64,000 bases of DNA from Bacteroidota bacterium (GTDB lineage: Bacteria > Bacteroidota > Bacteroidia > AKYH767-A > OLB10), in the NCBI GenBank assembly GCA_016714005.1, contig JADJOA010000007.1:186001-250000 (forward strand), in the 5' to 3' direction. Position numbers and translations under genes: made by a program. The notes under the pieces were generated by a model. That model made no database searches, was not told the origin of the DNA, and saw only the letters and a list, made by a program, of their open reading frames with translations. Below, in pieces: positions 41,848 to 51,377 of this stretch (position 1 is its first letter; each line of letters opens with the position of its first letter).

Positions 41848-42821
41848 ATGACGAAGTCACAAGAAAACAAAAGCACACGTAATTACAATGTAATAGACGT
41901 TGCAAATGAGTACCCATTGGTATGGGAAAACCTGCCAGCATTTAAAACAGGCATGGAGAGTTTTATTAGTATTAATGCTGCTATTGACAGCCAGGCTGCC
42001 ATACAGAAGCAAAACATTACAGGCATAGCCATAGACAAGGAGTTGAAGAAAGAGCAACTTGTGAAGCTGATGCTTATAGTGAGCGGGGAGCACAGGCTTA
42101 TGCAAGGCAGGAAAAAAACAACGAATTGTATAAGAAAATGTCTTTTACGAATTCGAAATTGATGCGCGAGCGCGATACTAAAATTAAAGGTGCTGCTGAT
42201 TTGATAGCAGAAACTGCAGAAACACTTGCAGTGGCATTGGTGCCTTTTGGAATTACGGCAGCAATGGTTGATGCACTAAAGGCTTTGGCGGAAGATTACC
42301 AAAGAAATTTTTTGAGTAAGCCAGAGACAGCTATTAAAAACAGAAAGACGATAACTGAGAAGACATTGCCACAGTTATTTTTGGATGCAGATACTATACT
42401 GAAAGACCAGTTGCTGAAATTGGTGGTGCAGTTTAATGCAGTAAACCCTGATTTTGTAAGTAAGTTTATATATGCAACATTTATAGGCACGGCAGGTGCA
42501 AGACATACGAGATTGAGCGTGCTTGTGAACCAAGTATTAGAGAGTGATGCGGTTGAAAGAATTATAAAACCGATAGAGAATGCACTTGTGGTGATAGAGG
42601 ATACAGGATTGAGCGGTAATACAAATGAAAAGGGTAAGCTGACTATTACTAAGGTGCCGGAGAAGGCAACAACTGTGAAGGTTACTTATAACAATACGAC
42701 TGTTGAGAAGAAGGTGAAGTTTGAGAGAGGAAAAGCTACGAGGCTGACGGTGGATTTTGAGGAGGTGTTTGTGGTGCCTGAAGCAAAGGTGGAAGAGAAG
42801 GTGGTGGTAGGGAAATTATGA
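41848..42821 (+). CDS. Conserved-looking protein of unknown function with C-terminal beta domain (one indel)
   Basis: The product is about 324 residues after a repair near 42105 (HRLMQ joins AYARQENNELYKKMSF). There is no signal peptide. The N-terminal two thirds are helical, with segments KGAADLIAETAETLAVALVP and ITEKTLPQLFLDADTILKDQ arranged like two long helical hairpins. The last 90 residues (VVIEDTGLSGNTNEKGKLTI; TVKVTYNNTTVEKKVKFERG) resemble a carboxypeptidase-regulatory or CNA_B-like beta sandwich. I do not recognise the family. It sits directly after the 22-bp repeat array, without a close neighbour on either side. Confidence 0.65.
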
Positions 42822-43221
42822 GTTATGAAATATGAATTGAGTAAGAAGTATTAAGTATTGAGATGAGGTACCGATAATGAGAAGTTACGAAAGGGGAAAC
42901 GCTCTGTGCAGAAATGTGCGGGGCGTTTTTTTTGGAGGGTGAGAGCTTGAGATGTCTCGTACAGACATAGGGTGCGCAGGGGTTATGACTCCTGACCCCT
43001 AAAGGGGGACGCTTTGTTTTAAGGGGGTGGGTGTGCTTAACCTGACAGGGGCGCAAAATGCTGAATGATGAGTTATGAATTATGAATTGGGTACGAAGTA
43101 TTGCGTACTAAATAAGGATAGACGCTTTCTGAAAAGGGAGCGTTTTTTTACCCCTGACCCCTGAAGGGGGACGCTTTGTTTTAGGGGGTGGGTGTGCTTA
43201 ACCTGACAGGGGCGCAAACGC
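42822..43221. repeat. Two tandem copies of a composite intergenic repeat
   Basis: Two similar blocks (about 42827-43055 and 43066-43216) each contain ATGAGTTATGAA-like sequence with GAAGTATT, a terminator-like hairpin ending in ACGCT...GCGTTTTTTT (42899-42933; 43121-43149), and the segment CCCCTGACCCCT, GGGGACGCTTTGTTTT, GGTGGGTGTGCTTAACC, TGACAGGGGCGCAAA. No gene is supported here. The second block continues into a hairpin (CCTGACAGG...CCTGTCAAG, 43202-43247). Confidence 0.75.
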
Positions 43222-43250
43222 ACAAGCTATGCTGGCGACCTGTCAAGTGG

Positions 43251-43458
43251 ATTTGTAACATTAAAAAATTACCAAACCAATAAAAAAGTTATTGCACGAA
43301 TATTTGATGCCACAGGCATGCAGGTTTATGAGGGGAATTATTACTCAGCGCAGTTTGAAATAAATACAGCATTAACGCCCGGAATTTATATGCTTAAAAT
43401 GGAAAACGGGGAGCAAACAGGCATAAGCCAAACAAAAAAAATAGTAGTAATTGAATAG
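43251..43458 (+). pseudogene. Orphan C-terminal relic of a T9SS-sorted gene
   Basis: An open frame without start encodes only a T9SS tail: FVTLKNYQTNKKVIARIFDA, then GMQVYEGNYYSAQFEINTAL, TPGIYMLKMENGEQTG, KKIVVIE and a stop at 43458. The 5' side runs directly into the intergenic hairpin repeat, so the rest of the gene has been lost. Its last 125 bases plus the following spacer are repeated almost exactly before the second propeller gene. Confidence 0.8.
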
Positions 43459-43483
43459 TTAACTTTGTAAAACAAATAAGACA

Positions 43484-45225
43484 ATGAAAACAAAAATAAA
43501 TTTACAAAAATTGTTTGCATTAGTATTACTTCTTGCAAATTATAATAGTATTGCCCAGACGTTGGATTGGGCAAGGCAGATAGGTGGAACAGGAAATGAT
43601 TTAGGAACATCTTTGACAATTGATGCACAAGGCTACATCTATTTAAGTGGTTTGTTTTCAGATACTGTTGATTTAGATCCTGGGAACAATACGTTTAACA
43701 CTTTTTCAGTTGATGCTACGGATGGCTTTGTTTCAAAGTTGGATAGTATGGGCAATTTAATTTGGACGAAAGTTATTGCAGGAACGGGGAATCAAACAAT
43801 CAGTGCCATAAGTTTAGATAATTTAGGGAATGTAATTGTGACAGGATATTTTGAAGATGATGTTGATTTTAACCCAGGGACCGGAACAGCAATTTTAAAT
43901 TCTTTTGGTAACAACGATATTTTTATTTTGAAATTAAACCCTACTACAGGTGGTTTTGTTTGGGTTAAACAAATTGGAGGAAGTGGGAATGAGGCAACAC
44001 GTATTGCAGTGAAAACTGACCCACAAGGAAAATTTATTTCTGTGGTTATTTTGAACAAACGGTTGATTTTGATACTGGAACAGGAATATTTAACCTTACA
44101 TCTGCCGGAGGTTATGATGGCTTTGTTTGCCAGTTAGATTCTTCAGGCAACTTGGGTTGGGTTAAACAGTTTGCTGGAAGTGGTATTTACCAATACCCTC
44201 TTTCTTTGGCTATAGATAATACGGGTTCGATTTACATTACCGGAAGTTTTAACGGAGATTTAGATTTAGACCCAGGAATAGGAAACCACCTTGTAAGTGC
44301 TACCACAACTGCAATTCTTGACGGAGATATTTTTATTTGTAAACTTGACAACATTGGTAATTTTTTGTGGGGCGCTTCATTTGGCAGCCCAGGAACTGAT
44401 CAACCAAATAATATTTTAATAGACAACTTCGGAGCTGTTATATTATCTGGAATTTTTACTAATACTATTGATTTTGACTTTGGCTTAGGAATAGCTAGCC
44501 TAACCTCCTTTGGCAGTAACGATGTTTTTTTACTAAGGTTAGATGCAAGTGGTGCATTCTTATGGGTTAGGCAATTTGGAGGAGTTGCGAGTGATGTGGG
44601 TGGAGGTTTGGAAATTGATGCAAGCGGTAATATATATCTTGCCGGAGCATTTAAAGATTATGCTGACTTTGATCCCGGAGCCTCAGTTTATGGCATAAGT
44701 ACACAGTTATCCTATTTGTACAATACTTTTTTATGCAAATTGGATAATTCGGGGGCGTTTGTCAATGCAATAAGTTTTTTTGGGCATCAAAACAACCCCT
44801 CAAATATTGCAATTGATAGCTATAATAACATAATTATTACTGGCGTATTTGGTTACAATAATAATTATATAGTAGATTTTGATCCGGGTAATGGCATATC
44901 AAACTTGGCTAGCAACGGTAATGGAGATTTATATTTAACAAGATTAAACCAAAGTTTAGTTGACATTCAAAATCAACAACCTATTTCTTTAATTAACATT
45001 ATGGTTTACCCTAACCCAACGCAGGGTATAACCACAGTTGCATTACAAAAAATACAAAAAAGTTTAACCGTAAAAATATACAACAGCACGGGGCAGTTAT
45101 TGCAAACTGTGGATGGAAGCAACACCAACACATTGCAAATAACACTGCCATATAAAACAGGAATTTATTTTGCAGAGGTAATTACAGATGAAGAGGTGAG
45201 GATGGTGAAAGTTGTTAAGGAATGA
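43484..45225 (+). CDS. SBBP-type beta-propeller T9SS protein, paralogue 1 (one indel)
   Basis: The product is about 580 residues after repair near 44033. The signal peptide is LQKLFALVLLLANYNSIAQ. Repeats of about 60 residues follow, each with GNVIVTGYFEDDVDFNPGTG, a DIFILKL strand and WVKQIGG, matching the SBBP (beta-propeller) repeat. The acidic VDFDPG loops could bind calcium. The tail IMVYPNPTQGITTVALQK to GIYFAEVITDEEVRMVKVV is a type A T9SS sorting domain. It is the first of three tandem paralogues of nearly equal length. The spacer upstream carries TAACTTTG (43460-43467), a possible -7 element. Confidence 0.82.
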
Positions 45226-45246
45226 TTGTTTTCAATTAAGAAAGTA

Positions 45247-45283
45247 AAATCCCCGAAAGCGTTTTAATTTCTTTCGGGGATTT
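45247..45283 (+). terminator. Terminator after propeller gene 1
   Basis: The stem ATCCCCGAAAG / CTTTCGGGGAT with a 10-base loop is followed by a short T-rich stretch, 23 bases after the stop. Confidence 0.75.
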
Positions 45284-45292
45284 ATGTTTTAC

Positions 45293-45420
45293 AGGTAATT
45301 ACAACAGCGAAAAGTTTGAAATAAATGCAGCATTAACGCCCGGAATTTATATGCTTAAAATAGAAAATGGGGAACAAACAGGCATAAGCCAAACCAAAAA
45401 AAATAGTAGTAATTGAATAG
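45293..45420 (+). pseudogene. Second C-terminal relic, duplicate of the relic at 43.3 kb
   Basis: The sequence GGTAATTACAACAGCG then AGTTTGAAATAAATGCAGC through AATTGAATAG at 45420 is a near copy of 43333-43458, and the following spacer TTAACTTTGTAAAACAAATA is identical to the one before propeller gene 1. The copy has one extra A in an A run, which breaks its frame. It is not expressed as a protein; it marks a duplication breakpoint that carried the relic, the spacer and the next gene's start. Confidence 0.8.
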
Positions 45421-45445
45421 TTAACTTTGTAAAACAAATAAGACA

Positions 45446-47159
45446 ATGAAAAAAACACAAATTGTAAAAATAATTATTCTAATGTTTTTATTGTGGGATA
45501 ATATGCTTAACGCACAAAGTTTAAGTTGGGTAAACAGTTTTGGTGGCATAAACAATGAAACCAGCGGAGTAATAACGTTAGATAATTCGGGTGAATTATA
45601 TATTGCCGGGACGTTTATGGACACTGTGGATTTTGATCCGGGACCATCTATTTACAACGTTGTTTCACTGGACGATAATGACGCATTTATTCTTAAATTA
45701 GATAGTGCTGGAGATTTTGTCTGGATGAAAGCTATTTCAGGTTACGAAACTCAATCAATCAGGCAAATTAGTTTTGATAATATTGGAAATTTGATAGTAA
45801 CTATAAATTCGGAATCAACGGCTGATTTTGACCCTGGCTTAGGGGTTTATAATTTAACTGCGATTGGAGGAAGCGATTTGTTTGTGTTAAAGTTAAATGC
45901 ACAAGGTAATTTTGTTTGGGTAAAACAAATGGGAGGATACTCTGATGAATCCATAAACTTTAGTATTACTGATCAATTTAACAATATTTATTTAACGGGT
46001 TCCTTTCAAGATACCATAGATTTTGACTCTGGAGTCGGGGTTTACAATCTTGTATCGGCAGGTGGTAGAGACATTTTTGTTTTAAAATTAGACGCCACCG
46101 GAAACCTTATTTGGGCAAAGCAACTGGGGGGGTAACGGACCATATCAGGATGGAACAGGATTAGATATTGATAGCAACGGCAATGTATATGTTGCCGGGA
46201 GGTTTAACCTGACAATAGATTTAGACCCAGGAACCGGAATTTTTAATTTAACAACAGCAACATCGTTTATACTTGACTCAGACGTTTTTATTTGTAAATT
46301 AGATACCGGAGGTAATTTTATTTGGGGTAAGCAATTTGGCAGTACACTTGAGGAGTTTATATCTGATTTAAAATTAGATGGAGCAGGAAATTTATACACT
46401 TCAGGCTTTTTTCAGCAAACAATAGATTTTGATCCGGGGGCGGGTGTACATAATTTGACATCGGCAGGTGGGTGGGATTGTTTTATTTTAAAATTAGATA
46501 CAACAGGTAATTTTGTGTGGGCGAACAAAATTGGCGGAACAAGCAACGACTTCAGTAATATTTCTATTGATAATTTTGGATATATTTATGTTTCCGGTTT
46601 CTTTCATGGCAACGTAGATTTTGACCCCGGACTTCCGGTTTATAATATGAGCACTACAAGCATTCATAAAAAGGTGTTTGTAACAAAATGGGATGCGCAG
46701 GCAAATTTTGTATGGGCAATAAACATGGGAGGAGCGAGTAATAATGGAATAAGCAAAATGGTATTTGACGGTGCAAATAATATTTATGCCACCGGAGTTT
46801 TTGACCAAACCATGAACTGCGACCCATCAGGCGGGCAGCATAACGTAATAAGCAATGGTTTGTATGATGTGTATGTTTTAAAATTAGTACAACCACCAGT
46901 AGGCATTAAGGATGAGAGTATCAACAATCAGGAATTATCATTGGCTCCAAATCCGGCAGTTAATTATGTTAGCATAGAAGCAAAAAGTAAGATTAAAAGC
47001 GCAAGGTTGCTAACGGTTACTGGCAGCGTTGTAATGGAGCAGTATAATGCAACCGGTGCAAGTGCGGTGTTTGAAGTAGGCGCATTACCTACCGGAATTT
47101 ATTTTGCAGAAGTGGTAACGGATAAAGGAAGGGTGATGAGAAAGTGGATTAAAGAATAA
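45446..47159 (+). CDS. SBBP-type beta-propeller T9SS protein, paralogue 2 (one indel)
   Basis: The product is about 571 residues after repair at the seven-G run 46126-46132. The signal peptide is IVKIIILMFLLWDNMLNAQ. SBBP-like repeats such as GELYIAGTFMDTVDFDPGPS and DIFVLKLDATGNLIWAKQLG recur about eight times. The tail LSLAPNPAVNYVSIEAKSK to GIYFAEVVTDKGRVMRKWI is a T9SS sorting domain. Between 46135 and 46455 coding continues in another frame (NVYVAGRFNLTIDLDPGTG). It shares promoter-proximal sequence with paralogue 1 through duplication. Confidence 0.82.
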
Positions 47160-47187
47160 GGAAAGATTAGAGTTGATTGAGAAAAAA

Positions 47188-48924
47188 ATGAAAGCTAAAA
47201 TACAGTTACAAAAATGGATAGTAGCATGTTTGCTTCTAATAAGCTATTGTAGTAATGCCCAAATACTAGATTGGGCAGGGCAGATAGGGAACAGCAATTG
47301 GAATAATTGTTCAGGAACAGCAGTAGATGAAAACAATAATTTTTATGCAGTAGGTTTTTTTGAAGACACTATTGATTTTGACCCTGGGGCTGGGCAATAC
47401 AATGTGATATCAACAGGGCAGAATGATGGCTATATTTTAAAATTGGATAGCAATGGAAACTTTGTTTGGCTTAAGACTATTTCGGGTTTAGAAAATCAAT
47501 CTTGCCTGAGCGTAAAAATTGAAGGTAATCGATTATTTATTGAAGGGGATTTTGATGGTACCGCCACTTTTGACCCCGGGCAGACTAATTACATACTTAC
47601 TGCAATGAGTAACAGTTACTCGGACATATATGTGATGGAAATGGATACTGCAGGAAGTTTTAAATGGGTAAAACAGTTAATGGGTACGGATGGGATGGGT
47701 TTGCGTGACCTGAATTTGGATTACTCCAATAACATTTTACTTACCGGAACTTTTTCAGGAACGGTAGATTTTAATCCTGATATAACAGGTAGTTTCACGC
47801 TTACATCGGCTGGAGGGCGAGATGCATTTGTATGCAAATTAGATACAGGTGGTAATTTTATTTGGGCTAAACAGATAGGAGGCACTGGCATCTATCAGGA
47901 TGGAAATTCAATAGATTTTGATGAATTATATGGCGTTTATGTTACTGGTGAATTTAATGGCACCATAGATTTGGATCCGGGTGCCGGAGTGTTTAGCTTG
48001 AGTACGAGTACAACCTCTGTACTTGATGGAGATTTATTTATTTGCAAATTAGACAGTGCTGGCAATTTTATGTGGGGTATGGGTTACGGAACACCACAAG
48101 GCGAGTTTTCTAATAAAGTTCTATATGACGGAGCAGGAAATATTTATGTATCAGGAGGATTTTCTAATACCATTGATTTTGATGCAGGAGCCGGTGTTTT
48201 TAATATGACTGCTGCTGGAGGAGGAGACATATTTTTACTAAAATTAGATACTGCAGGCAATTTTGTATGGGCAAAGCAATTGGGTAGCGTAAATGGAGAA
48301 AACGGCATTGTATCTATAGATAATTTGGGTAATTTATATTGCGCAGGTAGTTTTATTGGCACTATGGATGCAGACCCTGGCAGCGGCATACATAACATAA
48401 CGGGCAGTACCATTTATTCAAATGCATACATTGTTAAATTGAATGATCAGGGTAATTTTGTGTGGGCAACAGATTTTAATGGTACTTGGACAAACGCTTT
48501 ATGGGGTTTAGTACATGATAACAGCGGAAATATTTATACACGAGGAGATTTTAACAATGTAGTTGATTGCGACCCCGGTACGGGAACGTATAATCTAACA
48601 TCAAACGGCAGTTATGATGTGTTTTTTATGCGGCTGAGCCAGCCTATGGTGGGTATTGCTGATCTGAGTCCTGATGCTTTTGGAGGGCAATTAAGGTTAG
48701 TTCCTAACCCTGCCAAGGATAAACTTACTATTACAGCCTTAAATTTTACGCCAACCCATAATGCACAATTTATAATAACCGATTTAACAGGAAGAATATT
48801 GCAGCAGGAAATATTTACAGGCACAGCAACAGTAAACACTACGGCACTAACACCGGCAGTATATTTTGTGACGGTAAAAGATAAGGAAAGAAGTGTGGTG
48901 AGAAGGTTTGTGAAAGCACTATAG
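47188..48924 (+). CDS. SBBP-type beta-propeller T9SS protein, paralogue 3
   Basis: The product has 578 residues and is intact. ATG 47188 (MKAKIQLQKWIVACLLLISY, signal peptide) is preferred to the TTG at 47173 because it matches the paralogues. Eight or nine repeats carry IDFDPGAG-type acidic loops and FVWAKQLG-type strands. The T9SS tail is LRLVPNPAKDKLTITALNF to YFVTVKDKERSVVRRFVKA. That tail is almost identical to the tail of the following unrelated gene, which indicates gene conversion or shared duplication of the sorting domain. It starts 28 bases after paralogue 2. Confidence 0.85.
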   Translation: MKAKIQLQKWIVACLLLISYCSNAQILDWAGQIGNSNWNNCSGTAVDENNNFYAVGFFEDTIDFDPGAGQYNVISTGQNDGYILKLDSNGNFVWLKTISGLENQSCLSVKIEGNRLFIEGDFDGTATFDPGQTNYILTAMSNSYSDIYVMEMDTAGSFKWVKQLMGTDGMGLRDLNLDYSNNILLTGTFSGTVDFNPDITGSFTLTSAGGRDAFVCKLDTGGNFIWAKQIGGTGIYQDGNSIDFDELYGVYVTGEFNGTIDLDPGAGVFSLSTSTTSVLDGDLFICKLDSAGNFMWGMGYGTPQGEFSNKVLYDGAGNIYVSGGFSNTIDFDAGAGVFNMTAAGGGDIFLLKLDTAGNFVWAKQLGSVNGENGIVSIDNLGNLYCAGSFIGTMDADPGSGIHNITGSTIYSNAYIVKLNDQGNFVWATDFNGTWTNALWGLVHDNSGNIYTRGDFNNVVDCDPGTGTYNLTSNGSYDVFFMRLSQPMVGIADLSPDAFGGQLRLVPNPAKDKLTITALNFTPTHNAQFIITDLTGRILQQEIFTGTATVNTTALTPAVYFVTVKDKERSVVRRFVKAL

Positions 48925-48942
48925 TGTGCTGCAAAAGATAAC

Positions 48943-50847
48943 ATGAAAAAAATACTTATAACGATAATAATATACGTATTTACAGCAAAGGCAAATGCAC
49001 AAACCATACTTATGCAAGAAACCTTTGGCAACGGAGCGTTGCCAACCGGGTGGAGTATTGATAGTGCCGGAGTAGCTCCGGTCAACGGTTGGAAGTTTAT
49101 TAATCCTAATTTTTCTTTTTCAGGAACTGGCATTGATAGTAAATTTGCTTGGATTAATTTAGCAGACCCATATGATCCGGTTTATGATTGTAATTTAACC
49201 AGTTCTGCTTTTTTAACTATTGGAGTTAATGACCTTTATATAGGATTTAGTGAGCGTTTTTGGTCATCTGTTGATTCTACTCCTGTTGAGTATGCCAGAC
49301 AAACTATAGAATTTAGTATAGACAATGGAATGTCATGGCAAAATTTATACTCTAATATTCAATTGCATGGTTATCCATTCGTTAGAAACGTAATTCGATT
49401 CCCTGCTTCTGCTATTGGAAATACCTTGGTAAAAGTTAGATTTAATTTTAAGGGAGTAGAAACTGGAGGCTGGGCAATAGACAGCATAGTAATAGCCGAC
49501 AGCATACCCTGCACCTTGCCTGTTGACACAGGTTTGGCAGTAGCCAGTACTGGCAACTTTGTCTGCCCCGGGCAGCCCTTTCAGTTAAGCATTGCCGCCT
49601 TAAGCAGGGGTGCAGGGCAAACCTACCAGTGGCAATCAAAAATTGGAGCAGCATCCTACACAAACATTAGCGGTGCTGTGTACGATACCTTAACATCAAC
49701 ACAAAATCAGGCAACTTATTACCGATGCCAAATTACCTGCCAAAGCCAAACAGACCACAGCGGAGAATTATTGCTTGCCGATAAGCCCGACCAATACACC
49801 GTAAAGGGCAAAGGCATTGAAATTTGCCCCGGTGGTAACGATACGCTGGTGCTTACCAATCTTCCGCCCAATCATCCACCATTTGTTTACCAGTGGCAAA
49901 GCGCCAATTATCCTTCGGGTACTAATATGAACAACATACCCCTTAACAGCACGGATAGCATATACGTTGTTGATGGCACATTGTGTTCCGCTGCTACCGA
50001 TTTCAGGTGCATGGTGGGCTGTGCCAGCGGAACCACGGCTACTGCCACCACCATAGAGTCATTATCAATAAATCCTAATACGTTGTGTTACTGTTTGCCT
50101 ATTCATGGCAACAACTGCCCCTTTAGCGGCTTGTATGTTAATTATGTTGAAGTGCTTGGTACGCCTTTAAGCACCAATCTGTGGTGCGTATTGCAACCTT
50201 ATCCTCACCCTACGCCCTATCAGTTTATTAGCCCTGGTGCCAACACTACTGCCACACTCTTGCGCAATGCACAATACACACTTGCACTTGGCTTAAGAGA
50301 TACACAGCAAATGGGTGTAACGTTTGCACCATTTATGTGGATAGACCATAACCGCAACGGATTGTTTGAAGTTACCGAGCAGGACTTTATGGGCTTGCAT
50401 TTAAGTAACGATACCATCAATTATAATTTTTATGTGCCTGCCACAGCCACACCGGGTTTAACCGGTATGCGCATAAGAGCTTTTTTTTATACCGTTCCGC
50501 AAAACCCGTTAAATGCTGCATGTGAAACCGTACAAGGCGGCTCGGCAGTTGATTTTTTAGTAACTATAGATACTACTGTGGGCATTGCCCAAGTAGCGTA
50601 TGATAAATACAGTTTGTATTTATTTCCTAACCCTGCTAAAGATGTGCTAACCATAACAGCAACAAATTTTGCACCAACAAATAATCCACAACTTATAATT
50701 ACCGATTTAGCAGGAAGAATTTTGCAGCAGGAAATATTTACAGGCACAGCAACCATAAATACTACGGCACTAACACCGGCAGTATATTTTGTGACGGTAA
50801 AAGGTAAAGAAAGAAGTGTGGTGAGAAGGTTTGTGAAAGCACCATAG
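48943..50847 (+). CDS. T9SS protein with choice-of-anchor-J/MAM-like and GEVED-like domains
   Basis: The product has 634 residues and is intact. The signal peptide is MKKILITIIIYVFTAKANAQ. Residues about 20-190 form a jelly-roll adhesin domain (TILMQETFGNGALPTGWSID; GGWAIDSIVIAD). Two Ig-like segments follow (YQWQSKIGAASYTNISGAVY). A GEVED-like domain near 480-550 (FMWIDHNRNGLFEVTEQDF; GGSAVDFLVTID) leads to the T9SS tail YLFPNPAKDVLTITATNF. That tail closely matches paralogue 3 upstream. It is probably a secreted adhesin co-transcribed with the propeller genes (18 bases apart). Confidence 0.82.
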   Translation: MKKILITIIIYVFTAKANAQTILMQETFGNGALPTGWSIDSAGVAPVNGWKFINPNFSFSGTGIDSKFAWINLADPYDPVYDCNLTSSAFLTIGVNDLYIGFSERFWSSVDSTPVEYARQTIEFSIDNGMSWQNLYSNIQLHGYPFVRNVIRFPASAIGNTLVKVRFNFKGVETGGWAIDSIVIADSIPCTLPVDTGLAVASTGNFVCPGQPFQLSIAALSRGAGQTYQWQSKIGAASYTNISGAVYDTLTSTQNQATYYRCQITCQSQTDHSGELLLADKPDQYTVKGKGIEICPGGNDTLVLTNLPPNHPPFVYQWQSANYPSGTNMNNIPLNSTDSIYVVDGTLCSAATDFRCMVGCASGTTATATTIESLSINPNTLCYCLPIHGNNCPFSGLYVNYVEVLGTPLSTNLWCVLQPYPHPTPYQFISPGANTTATLLRNAQYTLALGLRDTQQMGVTFAPFMWIDHNRNGLFEVTEQDFMGLHLSNDTINYNFYVPATATPGLTGMRIRAFFYTVPQNPLNAACETVQGGSAVDFLVTIDTTVGIAQVAYDKYSLYLFPNPAKDVLTITATNFAPTNNPQLIITDLAGRILQQEIFTGTATINTTALTPAVYFVTVKGKERSVVRRFVKAP

Positions 50848-50864
50848 TGTGCTGCAAAGATAAA

Positions 50865-50978
50865 ATGAAAAAATAGTTATAACGATAATAATATACGTAT
50901 TTACAACATTGCAAATACAAGCGCAAACCATATTGTTGCAGGAGAGTTTTGCAACTGCAAGTTTACCTGCTTATTCCA
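50865..50978 (+). pseudogene. N-terminal relic of a fourth-gene paralogue
   Basis: Bases 50845-50978 repeat the junction around 48920-49040: the stop-proximal TAGTGTGCTGCAAA, then an ATG at 50865 and, after adding one A, a signal peptide VITIIIYVFTTLQIQAQ followed by TILLQESFATASLPAYST. The homology ends abruptly where the inverted hairpin repeat begins. It is the 5' counterpart of the 3' relic at the other end of the array. Confidence 0.78.
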
Positions 50979-51076
50979 CCTGTAAGGTGCTCCCAAGCCT
51001 TGCGCGTTTGCGCCCCTCACAGGTTACCCATACCCACCCCGTTACAAAATCATGTTTCCCTTTAGGGGTCAGGGGT
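50977..51076 (-). repeat. Inverted copy of the hairpin repeat flanking the T9SS array
   Basis: On the minus strand this reads AGGGGTCAGGGGT-complement order: CCCCTGACCCCTAAAGGG, GGGTGGGTATGGGTAACC, TGTGAGGGGCGCAAACGC, then GCACCTTACAGGTGG. It matches 43151-43250 in reverse orientation, with differences only inside the loop region. The arms ACCTGT/ACAGGT can form a hairpin, as in REP-like elements. Confidence 0.75.
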
Positions 51077-51309
51077 AAATAAAGTGCACTTTTAATTAGC
51101 ACAGTTCGTTGAACGCCCTCCCGTAGCCTCAAATGCTCCCGCCTCCTGCCATTTCATCCTTATAGCTTTCAGCTACATCAGCATTACCCTCCCAGCACCT
51201 TGGTACCCCCTCTGTTAAAAACCTAAAACCCAAAACCCAACCCCTGCACTACTTTTTTCCCCTATAAAATTATCAAATTTGTAAAATCAAATTACAATCT
51301 CATCTTACA
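51077..51309. other. Spacer before the YD-AAA gene
   Basis: Non-coding and C-rich on the plus strand. It shares the motif CACAGTTCG.T.AACGC.CTC with the spacer after the gene (53609-53640). No promoter or RNA gene identified. Confidence 0.4.
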
Positions 51310-51377
51310 ATGCATATAAAAATCAAAACCAAACCGACAAAGATTTCCTCCAGCTAAAAGGAAACATACACAGGCTC

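Noticed and set aside
43484..48924. Toxin or contact-dependent inhibition array
   Set aside because: Relics and repeats are reminiscent of such loci, but the relics are sorting-tail and signal-peptide pieces, not toxin tips, and no immunity genes are seen.
48612..49133. 173-residue minus-strand ORF across propeller gene 3 and the next gene
   Set aside because: Antisense shadow spanning two well-supported genes and their spacer.
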